Positions 32,514-41,506 of a stretch of 41,506 nt of DNA are shown piece by piece. Positions within the stretch are counted from its first letter, which is position 1. Each line of letters opens with the position of its first letter. Below the pieces are notes generated by a model. It worked only from the letters and a program-made list of their open reading frames with translations. It was not told the DNA's origin and ran no database searches. The DNA is from an uncultured Solobacterium sp. Its GTDB lineage: Bacteria; Bacillota_I; Bacilli_A; Erysipelotrichales; Erysipelotrichaceae. The stretch lies in NCBI GenBank assembly GCA_900543035.1, contig UQPV01000022.1, positions 1-41,506 of the forward strand. Reading direction: 5' to 3'. Made by a program: the position numbers and the translations under genes.

Positions 32514-33665
32514 ATGCGCAACTTCATCTTTCAGAATGAGACCAGCGTATATTTCGGCAGAGGCTGTGTGCGGGAATATCTCGGCAGCCTCTGCGCGCCG
32601 TATCAGCGGGTGATGCTCGTCTGTGCGCGCGGAGAGCTCAGCCGCAGCGGCATAGGCGAAGAAGTGAGCGCCATCCTGCGCGGGGAAGGAAAGCTCGCCG
32701 CGGTGTTTTCCGGGGTCTCATCTGCCTTGACTTATCGTCAGGTGCTCGCCGGCGCAGATGCCGCCAGGGTCAGCGAGGCAGACATGATCCTGGCGCTCGG
32801 CATAGATGCCGTGATCGACTGCGGCAAAGGGATATCGCTGGCCGCGCGCTGTGCGCATGATGTCTGGGAAGATTATTGGGCGCATCCCGGCGTGATCAGC
32901 GTCGATCCGCTTCCGCTGGGCGTCATCGCCGCCGGCGCTGAGATCGGCAGTGCCTGCAGCGGCAGAGCAGTGATCACCAATGAGGAAAAGCACGTCAGAT
33001 GCGCGCGGGACTACCCTAGGCTGAACCCGCGCTTCGCCCTCATGGATCCATCCTATCCTTGCAGCGTGCCGCAGGTGTTATCCAGCGGCTTCGGCGTCTT
33101 TGCCCATATCATGGAGATCTATCTTCATCATGTCTTTAACCGGTGCTGGAGCAGGGCCTTGTTCAGCGGGAAGCATACCGCCTACCGCATATTGCAGAGC
33201 GTGTGTGCGGCGCTTATGCTGATCGCCATGCTCGGGCTCATGCTCAGCGCGGTGCCGATCTCGCGCGAGGTATTTGCCCTGCTGCCGATCAGCGGCGGTC
33301 TGGCGCTGGGCAGAAGCGTGCATATGCTCTCTGCTTACTGGGGCTTTCTCTTCATGGGCCTGCACCTCGGCGTGCATTGGCAGACGGTGACCAAGCTCAT
33401 CTTCCGGCGCTTTTCCCATCCTTCCCGGCGCAGGAAGATCTTGCTATGGACGCTGGGCACGCTGTTCGCGCTGTGGGGCGTTTACGCGCTGTTCAGCCGA
33501 GACCTTCCGGATTATCTCTTCCTGAAGACGCCTTTCGTGTTTTTTGATGATGAGGAGCCGCTGATCTTCTTTTTTCGGGACTATCTTGCCATCATGGCCG
33601 CCATGCTGTGGATCGGCAGCCTGTTGGCCATGGGAGCCCGGCGAATCGACAGAGCGGGCAGATGA
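32514..33665 (+). CDS. Chimera: degenerate iron-alcohol-dehydrogenase N-half fused to a DUF4405 membrane C-half
   Basis: One uninterrupted 383-codon frame, with AAGGA before ATG 32514, joins two unrelated families. Residues 1 to about 200 follow the iron-containing alcohol dehydrogenase line (NFIFQNETSVYFGRG; GVFAHIMEIY), but key sites are lost: the GGGS nucleotide loop reads GIDAV, TGSE reads AEIG, and the iron-ligand Asp before the His reads Gly. From about residue 202 (LHHVFNRCWSRALFSGKHTAYRIL) it is a DUF4405 membrane protein, with LIAMLGLMLSAVPISREVFALLPI and HMLSAYWGFLFMGLHLGVHW. The first helix of a normal DUF4405 protein is missing. This looks like an in-frame deletion fusion; whether it is functional is unknown. 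Translation of the DUF4405 part alone from ATG 33111 is possible. Confidence 0.75.
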   Translation: MRNFIFQNETSVYFGRGCVREYLGSLCAPYQRVMLVCARGELSRSGIGEEVSAILRGEGKLAAVFSGVSSALTYRQVLAGADAARVSEADMILALGIDAVIDCGKGISLAARCAHDVWEDYWAHPGVISVDPLPLGVIAAGAEIGSACSGRAVITNEEKHVRCARDYPRLNPRFALMDPSYPCSVPQVLSSGFGVFAHIMEIYLHHVFNRCWSRALFSGKHTAYRILQSVCAALMLIAMLGLMLSAVPISREVFALLPISGGLALGRSVHMLSAYWGFLFMGLHLGVHWQTVTKLIFRRFSHPSRRRKILLWTLGTLFALWGVYALFSRDLPDYLFLKTPFVFFDDEEPLIFFFRDYLAIMAAMLWIGSLLAMGARRIDRAGR

Positions 33666-33688
33666 TCGCTGATCGTCTGCTTTTTTTT
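33658..33688 (+). terminator. Terminator overlapping the end of the chimeric gene
   Basis: GCAGATGATC (33658-33667) pairs with GATCGTCTGC (33671-33680) over a 3-base loop, then eight T's. The gene's stop codon (33663-33665) lies in the stem. Confidence 0.9.
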
Positions 33689-33753
33689 CTGCTTTGGCAT
33701 AGAACGCTGAGATGCGGCCAGACTAAGGGGCAGATGAGAAAGGATGCGAACGG

Positions 33754-34077
33754 ATGGAACGATACCGACGGCAGATCATCCGTTGTTCCCTGCTGATGGC
33801 CGCCTTGGCCGGCATGCTGTTTCCGGCATGCGCAGCGGGGATATGGATCGGCTGTCTGGGCGGGCTGATCGGGTTTTTCATGATCTGCGCGATGGCAGAG
33901 CGGCTGTGTGCGGATACACGCCCCGCCGCCGTCTTCGCCCACTATGTCCTGCGCTGGCTGTTTTACGGCACGCTGCTGCTTTTGGCCATGCAGGGCGGGA
34001 TCCATCCATTATGGGTGCTGGCCGGGCTGCTGGCGCATAAGCTGAGCATCCTGCTCTGCGTGATGAAGGAGAGGTGA
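33754..34077 (+). CDS. atpI: ATP synthase subunit I-like membrane protein
   Basis: The 107-residue hydrophobic protein has about four membrane helices and stands directly before subunit a, the place of AtpI, which helps assemble the c-ring and may handle cations. Sequence conservation in AtpI is weak, so the call rests on size, helices and position. It starts at ATG 33754 after AAAGGAT. It begins the ATP synthase operon; no clear promoter was recognised between the terminator at 33688 and the start. Confidence 0.75.
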   Translation: MERYRRQIIRCSLLMAALAGMLFPACAAGIWIGCLGGLIGFFMICAMAERLCADTRPAAVFAHYVLRWLFYGTLLLLAMQGGIHPLWVLAGLLAHKLSILLCVMKER

Positions 34078-34081
34078 TCGC

Positions 34082-34765
34082 ATGATCGTGCGATGCGGGA
34101 TCTTCGTGATCGATGTGCCGCCGTCTTTGCTGGTCTGGCTGTCGATCGCGGCATGTCTCATCGTGTTTTTTGCCATTGCCGGCAGGCGGGTGGCTCGCCT
34201 TGATCCGCATGAGGTGCCGCAGGGGATCGCACTGTGGGCGCTGCAGCTGCATGCGCTGTGCCGCAGCCTGTGCGGCTCGAAGATGTCCGGAAGGCGCTTT
34301 GCTTTCTTTGCCACCCTTATCGTGATGATGGCGCTGTCCAACCTGGCGGGGCTGCTCGCTTTGCCGCTGCCCACGGCCAACCTCAGCGTGACGCTTGCGC
34401 TGGCGCTCATGATGTTCGTGCTGATCCAGCGTCAGGGGCTGCAAGCCAACGGGCTGCGCGGCCGCTTGCGTCAGCTGTGTGAGCCGCTGAAGCTGATGCT
34501 TCCGCTCAATGTGATCTCAGAGCTGACCCTGCCTCTTTCGCTGACGCTGCGCTTGTTCGGCAATATGCTGGCGGGCACGGTCATCTCGCTGCTCGTCTAT
34601 GCGGGCATCCGCGCCTTTCTGCCGCTGAGCGCGGCCGCATTTGCATTCACCCCGTTTCTGCATCTGTATTTCGATGTGTTCTCGGGGCTGATCCAGACAT
34701 ATATCTTCTTTACGCTGGCGGTATTCTTCCTGCATGCCGCACAGGATGAAGATGAAGGAGGGTAA
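34082..34765 (+). CDS. atpB: F-type ATP synthase subunit a
   Basis: Subunit a (227 residues) forms the ion channel beside the c-ring. The essential arginine is Arg157 in LPLSLTLRLFGNMLAG, and the last helices contain FTPFLHLYFDVFSGLIQTYIFFTL (positions about 190-215). About five to six membrane helices are evident. It starts four bases after atpI and ends three bases before atpE. Confidence 0.95.
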   Translation: MIVRCGIFVIDVPPSLLVWLSIAACLIVFFAIAGRRVARLDPHEVPQGIALWALQLHALCRSLCGSKMSGRRFAFFATLIVMMALSNLAGLLALPLPTANLSVTLALALMMFVLIQRQGLQANGLRGRLRQLCEPLKLMLPLNVISELTLPLSLTLRLFGNMLAGTVISLLVYAGIRAFLPLSAAAFAFTPFLHLYFDVFSGLIQTYIFFTLAVFFLHAAQDEDEGG

Positions 34766-34768
34766 ACG

Positions 34769-35014
34769 ATGGAATTCAATGAGTTTTTTGTCCGCGGCAT
34801 GGCATTGCTGGGCGCCGGCATCGCCATGATCGCCGGCGTAGGACAAGGCATCGGCCAGGGCATCGCGGCGGGGAAGGCCGCAGAGGCGATCGGCCGCAAT
34901 CCCGATGCCGCAGGCAAGGTGCGCAGCGTGCTGGTGCTGGGCGTCGCGCTGGCGGAGACGACCGGCATCTACGCGCTGGTCATCTCCATCCTGCTGATCT
35001 TTCTGAAGGGGTAG
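34769..35014 (+). CDS. atpE: F-type ATP synthase subunit c (Na+-binding-like)
   Basis: The 81-residue hairpin has two membrane helices joined by the polar loop GRNPDA. The ion-carrying acid is Glu63. Around it are Gln30, Thr64, Thr65 and Tyr68, in the GQG and AETTGIY motifs. Compared with the known Na+ c-rings of Ilyobacter, the positions Gln32, Glu65, Ser66, Thr67 and Tyr70 are matched conservatively, while Pro28 is Gln26 and Val63 is Leu61. Na+ coupling is therefore plausible, though not proven by sequence alone. Confidence 0.95.
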   Translation: MEFNEFFVRGMALLGAGIAMIAGVGQGIGQGIAAGKAAEAIGRNPDAAGKVRSVLVLGVALAETTGIYALVISILLIFLKG

Positions 35015-35017
35015 GCC

Positions 35018-35539
35018 ATGCCCGGCTTTGACATTGACAGCTATCTGCGGATCAGTCTGAGCGACATGCTGCTGGTCGCCATATCCACGCTGCTGCTCAC
35101 CGCGGCCGGCAAGGTCCTGTTCTGGGACAAAGTGAGCGCGTATCTCACGTCGCGCCGGCAGATCATGCGGCAGGAGATGGATGAGGCCATGACGCTGCGC
35201 GCAAAGGCGGATCGGCTGAAAGCGCTGCGGGAGCAGCAGCTGGAAGAAGCGCAGGCCAAAGCGGCGCATATCGTGCAGACGGCGCGTGAAGAAGCGGATG
35301 CGCTGCATGCGCGCGAGCTCGTGCAGACGCGCCGGGAGATCAACGCGCTGCGTGCGCAGAGCGAGGCACAGCTGCGTGCCCTGCGCCAGCAGGAGGCAAG
35401 ACGAGCCGCCGGCGCCATCGCGGATATCGCTGCCGCCGTGAGCGAAAAGCTGAGCGGGAAACAAGCGGATGCCGCGCTGCATGCCCGCTATGTGGAAGAA
35501 TGGCTCAGCGAGTCAGATGATCACCCATGGCAAGCCTGA
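35018..35539 (+). CDS. atpF: F-type ATP synthase subunit b
   Basis: Subunit b (173 residues) is the peripheral stalk. One N-terminal membrane helix (about 14-32) is followed by a long, highly charged coiled coil rich in Ala, Arg, Glu and Gln. The reading ends in WQA at 35539, overlapping atpH by 13 bases. Dimerisation is expected. Confidence 0.93.
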   Translation: MPGFDIDSYLRISLSDMLLVAISTLLLTAAGKVLFWDKVSAYLTSRRQIMRQEMDEAMTLRAKADRLKALREQQLEEAQAKAAHIVQTAREEADALHARELVQTRREINALRAQSEAQLRALRQQEARRAAGAIADIAAAVSEKLSGKQADAALHARYVEEWLSESDDHPWQA

Positions 35540-36096
35540 GCGAAGCCTTTGCCCGGGCGCTGTGTCTTGCGGATGATGTCATCATTCACGAGCTGTATGA
35601 AGCGCAGGCGATCCTGCAGGCATCGCCTGATTACCTCGCTTTGCTTTCTCACCCGCTGCTTTCCCCTTCGAGAAAGGCACGCCTGCTGGAAGAGGGATTT
35701 GCAGAAGAAGCGCATCCGCAGACAGTGGCCATCCTGAAGGAGATGAGCCGGTGCGGACTGTGCGCGAAGCTGGGAGAAGTGCTGCAGCTGCATCAGGCAC
35801 ACGCTGCCGGCATCGTCACGGCCAAGGTGTTCACAGCTCGTCCGCTCAGCAATGAACAGCGCGCGAAGATCCATGCGCTGATCCAGCGCCATGTCGCTGG
35901 CAGCGTCAGGCTGCAGATCATCCAGGACGAGACGCTCATCGCCGGCATCCGCGTACAATGCGGCGATCTGATCCTCGATGGTTCGCTCGCCTCGCGGCTG
36001 GAGGGGCTTCGCACATATCTGCACGCGCAGGAAGGAGGAACAGATGAATACGGAAACGATCGCACGGCGCATCAAGGAACAGATCCTCAGCTTTGA
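35527..36096 (+). CDS. atpH: F-type ATP synthase subunit delta
   Basis: Delta (189 residues) links the stalk to the F1 head. The N-terminal helical domain and the C-terminal LIAGIRVQCGDLILDGSLASRLEGLRTYL motif (positions about 138-166) are clear. The ATG at 35527 has no good ribosome site and depends on coupling with atpF. The last 17 or so residues continue past the usual end into the atpA coding region, overlapping it by 53 bases; that tail is not family-like and suggests loss of an earlier stop. Confidence 0.92.
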   Translation: MASLSEAFARALCLADDVIIHELYEAQAILQASPDYLALLSHPLLSPSRKARLLEEGFAEEAHPQTVAILKEMSRCGLCAKLGEVLQLHQAHAAGIVTAKVFTARPLSNEQRAKIHALIQRHVAGSVRLQIIQDETLIAGIRVQCGDLILDGSLASRLEGLRTYLHAQEGGTDEYGNDRTAHQGTDPQL

Positions 36097-37523
36097 TGAG
36101 CGCCTTGATGTGCGGGAACAAGGAAGGGTGATGTCATGTGCCGACGGCATCGCCCGCGTAAGCGGCCTGCAGGATGTCATGGCCGGCGAGCTGCTGTATT
36201 TTCCTCATGCGGTGCGCGGCATCGCGATGAACCTGGAAGAAGACACGGTAGGCGCTGTGCTGCTGGATGATGCCCGCAAGGTCCAGGCAGGCGATCCGGT
36301 GCGGCGCAGCGGCAGCGTGGCGCAGGTCCCGGTCGGGGACGCGCTGCTTGGCCATGTCGTCTCCGCGCTGGGACAGCCGCTGGATGGCAGCGTGCTGCAG
36401 ACAGAGAAACAGCGGCCGCTGGAAAAAGAAGCGCCGGGCATCATGGCGCGGCAAAGCGTGAGCGAACCGCTGCAGACCGGCATCCTGATGATCGATGCGC
36501 TGGTCCCCATCGGCAAGGGACAGCGCGAGCTGATCATCGGGGACAGACAGAGCGGAAAGAGCGCGATCGCGCTGGACGCCATCGTGAACCAGAAGGGAAA
36601 GCAGGTCAAATGCATCTATGTCACGATCGGGCAGAAGGCGTCGACGAGCGCACAGCTCGCTGAACAGCTGGCCAGACACGGCGCCATGGACCATACCGTC
36701 ATCGTCTCTGCGTCCGCTGCCGATTCTGCGCTCATGCAGTATATGGCGCCTTATGCCGGCTGTGCCATAGGCGAGGAATGGATGGAGAAAGGCGAGGATG
36801 TGCTGATCGTCTTTGATGATCTCAGCGCACATGCCATCGCCTACCGGACCATTTCGCTGCTGCTGAAGCGCCCGGCCGGACGTGAGGCATATCCGGGTGA
36901 TATCTTCTATCTGCACTCGCGGCTGCTGGAGCGCGCCGGCAGGCTGAGCGATGAGCGGGGAGGCGGATCCATGACTGCGCTGCCGATCGTCGAGACCCAG
37001 GGCAACGATATCTCGGCATATATCCCCACCAACGTCATCTCCATCACGGATGGGCAGATCTTCCTGCAGCCGGATCTGTTCCATGCCGGCATCCGTCCGG
37101 CCGTCGATGTCGGTCTGAGCGTGTCCAGGGTCGGTGGCACGGCGCAGAGCAAGGCGATGCGGCAGGCGGCAGCCGGGCTGAAGCTGCGGCTGGCGCAGTT
37201 TCATGAGCTGCGCGCATTTGCCCGCTTCGGCAGCGATCTGGACGAGGTGAGCCGCAAGCTCATCCGCCATGGGGAGACGCTGACGCAGCTGCTCGTCCAG
37301 CAGCGGTTTGCGCCGCTGACACTGGCGGAACAATGCGTCCTTTTGCAGGCGGCCAAGCGGCATATGTTTGATGAGACGGCCCGCACGAAGCTCCCCTCTG
37401 TCCGTGAGCGGCTGTTAGCCTTCATGCATGGCGAGCATGAGGCGCTGATGCAGGCGATCGAGGAAAGCGGCCGGCTGGATGAAGAAAGGATGGAACGCGC
37501 GCTGGACGCGTTCACCGGATGCG

Positions 37524-37537
<14 letters not shown>
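36044..37537 (+). CDS. atpA: F-type ATP synthase subunit alpha
   Basis: Alpha (497 residues) is the non-catalytic nucleotide-binding subunit of F1. Walker A reads GDRQSGKSA (canonically GDRQTGKT), with ALVPIGKGQRELIIG before it. The start ATG 36044 (MNTETIARRIKEQI) lies behind GGAAGGAGG. The C-terminal VGGTAQSKAMRQAAAGLKLRLAQFHELRAFARFGSDLD region (from about 365) is conserved. It overlaps both delta (53 bases) and gamma (14 bases). Confidence 0.96.
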
Positions 37538-39647
<2,110 letters not shown>

Positions 39648-39648
<1 letters not shown>

Positions 39649-39908
39649 TGCGGGTGAAGCTCATCAGCGCACAGGGGATCATGCTCGATGAACAGGCGGA
39701 TGCCGTAGTGCTGCGGGGCATGGAAGGCGCGCTGACGATCCTGCCCCATCATGCGGACATCATCGTGTGCCTGCGCCCCGGCGATGTGCAGATCTGCCAA
39801 GGATCACAGCGCCGCCGCATCACGCTGGCAGGCGGATATGCCTACATGCATGATGAGGTGCTCGCCATCGTGGGAAAAACGGCGGTGGAAGATGGAGGAG
39901 AAACGTGA
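39648..39908 (+). CDS. atpC: F-type ATP synthase subunit epsilon lacking the C-terminal helices
   Basis: From ATG 39648, eight bases after AAGGAG, the protein has only 86 residues. It covers the N-terminal beta-sandwich: MRVKLISAQGIMLDEQADAVVLRGMEGALTILPHHADII and GGYAYMHDEVLAIVG (positions about 1-40 and 62-76). The usual two-helix C-terminal part, which inhibits ATP hydrolysis in many bacteria, is absent. The stop is followed at once by a hairpin, so this looks like the natural gene end, with no sign of a frameshift. It closes the operon. Confidence 0.9.
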
Positions 39909-39916
39909 GTTCAGGC

Positions 39917-39948
39917 ATCGTGCCCGCGGGAGCAGCGATACTTTTTTT
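39917..39948 (+). terminator. Likely terminator of the ATP synthase operon
   Basis: ATCG-TGC (39917-39923) pairs with GCA-CGAT (39932-39939) across one bulged G, followed by AC and seven T's (39942-39948). Confidence 0.6.
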
Positions 39949-40012
39949 CGCGCTGTTCAGGGGATAGAAAAGGTAGTATGTTTGAGTTTCGGAGAAAATT
40001 TTCCACAATGAG

Positions 40013-40049
40013 AAAAGGACGTCCGGCTTAGTGCTGAAAACGTCCTTTT
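40013..40049. terminator. Bidirectional-type terminator at the mobile-element boundary
   Basis: AAAAGGACGT (40013-40022) and ACGTCCTTTT (40040-40049) form a 10-bp stem over a 17-base loop, with A's on the left and T's on the right. It lies between the core operon and the element, where base composition changes. Confidence 0.65.
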
Positions 40050-40076
40050 TATCGTATTTTTAGAGGAAAACTAAAA

Positions 40077-40469
40077 GTGCTGGAAGTTTTGATTTATCTG
40101 GGCAACATGAAGTCCGGGCGGAAAGAATTGACTCAATATTTCTCCCAGCAGACGGAACTGATCAAAGAAATCCGCCAACAGTTGACGGAGCACTTGGAAC
40201 AGCGGTTCACGATTGAAGAACTTTCTAAACAGTATCTCATCAATACTTCTACGCTGAAAGAAGTGTTCAAAGCAGTTTACGGTTTGCCCATTTCCACCTA
40301 TATGAAGGAGTATCGGGTACACCAAGCCATGAAGCTACTTCGGGAGACCGATGCCACCATTGCCGATATTGCCGCCCAGGTAGGGTATGAGACCCAAGGG
40401 AAGTTCTCTAAGGCATTCAAGGATGTGACGCAGGTTTTACCGACAGAATATCGGAAAATGCAATATTAA
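40077..40469 (+). pseudogene. 5'-truncated AraC-family regulator
   Basis: The frame opens with GTG at 40077 and yields 130 residues that correspond to the C-terminal half of an AraC regulator. The double helix-turn-helix is intact: FTIEELSKQYLINTSTLKEVF and IADIAAQVGYETQGKFSKAFKDV, ending PTEYRKMQY. The N-terminal sensing domain of a full protein (about 280-320 residues) is missing, and no ribosome site precedes the GTG. It is the first coding remnant right of the core/element boundary, so the loss probably occurred on integration or recombination. Expression as a small DNA-binding protein cannot be excluded. Confidence 0.65.
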
Positions 40470-40479
40470 AAATAATTTC

Positions 40480-40509
40480 AGAGTGGTTGTGTATTGCGAC
40501 CACTCTTTC
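40480..40509 (+). terminator. Terminator after the truncated regulator
   Basis: AGAGTGGT (40480-40487) pairs with ACCACTCT (40499-40506) over an 11-base loop, followed by a short T-rich stretch. Confidence 0.65.
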
Positions 40510-40593
40510 TATATTGTCCTATGCAATTCGGCCATTTTCAAGTCTCCGAATTGTAGTATTAGTAGAGGGAGAATACGAGGGTAGGGTTACGGT

Positions 40594-40685
40594 AGCAAGC
40601 ACAGCAAGTGTAGCCACACTTGCGAATTTTTGGTTTAGGGAACCCCTTGCCCCTAAACACAAAAATTGCTTGCTGGGATAGTCCC
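40594..40685 (+). other. Candidate origin of transfer (oriT): cluster of inverted repeats
   Basis: Three nested or adjacent inverted repeats lie just before mobC. GCAAGTGT (40604-40611) pairs with ACACTTGC (40616-40623). AATTTTTG-GTTTAGGG (40625-40640) pairs with CCCTAAAC-A-CAAAAATT (40651-40667), 16 bp with one bulge. AGCAAGC (40594-40600) pairs with GCTTGCT (40668-40674) over the whole block, and GGGA-TAG-TCCC (40675-40685) follows. This arrangement upstream of relaxosome genes is typical of oriT; the nick site was not identified. The rest of 40507-40716 holds no gene. Confidence 0.55.
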
Positions 40686-40716
40686 AGACCCTTATGAAGA
40701 AACGGAGGCACACACT

Positions 40717-41046
40717 ATGGCAAACCGTAAACGGCCCATCATCCTGCGCTGCCCGGTGACAGCAGAGGAACGGGCTCTGATAGAACAGAAGATGACCCAG
40801 CTCCAGACAAAGCGGATTGGCGCCTATCTCCGCAAAATGGCAATTGATGGATACATCATCCAGGTGGACACCACCGACATCAAGGAGATGACCCGCGCCC
40901 TCTCCGCCATCGGTCGGAACATCAACCAGATCGCCAAGCGGTTGAACGCCGGCGGTCCGGCTTACCAGGCCGACATGGAGGAGATCCGGGAGAGGATGGA
41001 CCAGATATGGCAGTTACAAAGACGCATCCTATTAAGTCAACGCTGA
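40717..41046 (+). CDS. mobC: MobC-type relaxosome accessory protein
   Basis: The 109-residue protein has a ribbon-helix-helix-like N-terminus (KRPIILRCPVTAEERALIEQKM) and a MobC family C-terminal core (DTTDIKEMTRALSAIGRNINQIAKRLNAGG). MobC helps the relaxase recognise oriT during conjugative mobilisation. The start is ATG 40717 after CGGAGG; the same frame extends further upstream. It overlaps the relaxase gene by 40 bases. Confidence 0.9.
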   Translation: MANRKRPIILRCPVTAEERALIEQKMTQLQTKRIGAYLRKMAIDGYIIQVDTTDIKEMTRALSAIGRNINQIAKRLNAGGPAYQADMEEIRERMDQIWQLQRRILLSQR

Positions 41047-41506
41047 AAGCAGCCATCGACTATATCTGCAATCCCGACAAGACGGACGGGAAGCTGTTGG
41101 TATCCTCCTTCGGCTGCTCCGCCGAGACCGCCGACATCGAATTTGCATGGACCCGCCGCCACGCCATCGACAAGGGCACGAACCTGGGCCGCCACCTCAT
41201 CCAAGCGTTTGAGCCTGGGGAGGTCACGCCGGAGGAGGCCCACCGGATCGGCATGGAGCTGGCGCGAGAGGTCCTGGGCGGCAAATATGAATTTGTCCTC
41301 ACCACCCACATAGACAAAAACCACGTTCATAACCACCTGATTTTCAATGCGGTCAGCTTTCAGGACCACAAGCACTACCATTCCAATAAGCGGAGCTATC
41401 ACTTCATCCGCCGCACCAGCGACCGGATCTGCAAAGAGCATGGCCTGTCCGTCATCGTTCCCGGCTGGGACAAGGGCAAGAGCTACATTGAGCACCAGGC
41501 GGAACA
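41007..41506 (+). CDS. MOBP-type relaxase, N-terminal part (cut by window edge)
   Basis: The frame from ATG 41007 (MAVTKTHPIKSTLKAAIDYICN) runs to the right edge with about 166 residues visible. Tyr19 in IDYICNPDK is the likely nicking tyrosine. The metal-binding histidines appear in THIDKNHVHNHLIFN (positions about 96-110), the HUH-type signature of relaxase/mobilization nucleases. The C-terminal part is outside the window. Together with mobC and the repeats it shows an integrated mobilisable or conjugative element. Confidence 0.9.
   Translation, partial: MAVTKTHPIKSTLKAAIDYICNPDKTDGKLLVSSFGCSAETADIEFAWTRRHAIDKGTNLGRHLIQAFEPGEVTPEEAHRIGMELAREVLGGKYEFVLTTHIDKNHVHNHLIFNAVSFQDHKHYHSNKRSYHFIRRTSDRICKEHGLSVIVPGWDKGKSYIEHQAE

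Noticed and set aside
40487..40681. Plus-strand open frame of 64 codons
   Set aside because: No ribosome site, overlaps a terminator and the oriT-like repeats, and has no family resemblance.

Overview
This window looks like the chromosome of a fairly GC-rich gut Bacillota, most plausibly Erysipelotrichia-like. That placement is inferred from gene order and content and was not tested. The low-GC Gram-positive signatures are the rapZ-yvcK-whiA block, the rpsF-ssb-rpsR and yybS-gdpP-rplI-dnaB-walJ blocks, a BceRS-BceAB-type module and paired FakB/DegV proteins. A large secreted sialidase and a GalNAc/mannose-class PTS suggest life on host mucin glycans.

Layout. 1-888 (minus) is the N-terminal part of an AraC-type regulator cut by the window edge. 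It is divergent, across an AT-rich regulatory region, from PTS genes IIB-IIC-IID (1323-3534). Next come a TPR-like membrane-anchored protein, a YigZ protein (minus) and two tandem DegV/FakB proteins (to 6957). 6998-12261 (minus) is a two-part antimicrobial-peptide sensing and detoxification module. Response regulator, sensor kinase and a HAD-like protein form one overlapping operon. A 69-residue membrane protein, ABC ATPase and large permease form the next, and a sequence matching the BceR operator consensus lies between the two. 12436-14154 is a shortened Clp-type ATPase whose second AAA+ half has degenerated. 14227-16985 is rapZ-yvcK-whiA, followed by a membrane-anchored SNase-like protein and a thioredoxin reductase. 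18705-25260 holds the S6/SSB/S18 operon and the yybS-gdpP-rplI-dnaB-walJ operon.

25470-33665 is an accessory surface-glycan region. It holds a 1670-residue sialidase behind an unusual promoter with five hexamers spaced at helical period, a LysR regulator, a lipoprotein esterase, and a chimeric gene joining a decayed iron-alcohol-dehydrogenase N-half to a DUF4405 membrane C-half. 33754-39908 is a complete F-type ATP synthase operon (atpIBEFHAGDC). Its c subunit has a Na+-binding-like signature, gamma is short, and epsilon lacks its C-terminal helices.

From about 39,950 the base composition drops and a mobile element begins: a 5'-truncated AraC-type regulator, an oriT-like cluster of inverted repeats, mobC, and the start of a MOBP-type relaxase that runs off the right edge.

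How the parts fit together. The sialidase would release sialic acid and expose underlying GalNAc/Gal, which the PTS could import. The Bce module and the housekeeping operons (c-di-AMP turnover, cell-wall and division control, replication) are typical core functions. No tRNA, rRNA or CRISPR array was recognised.
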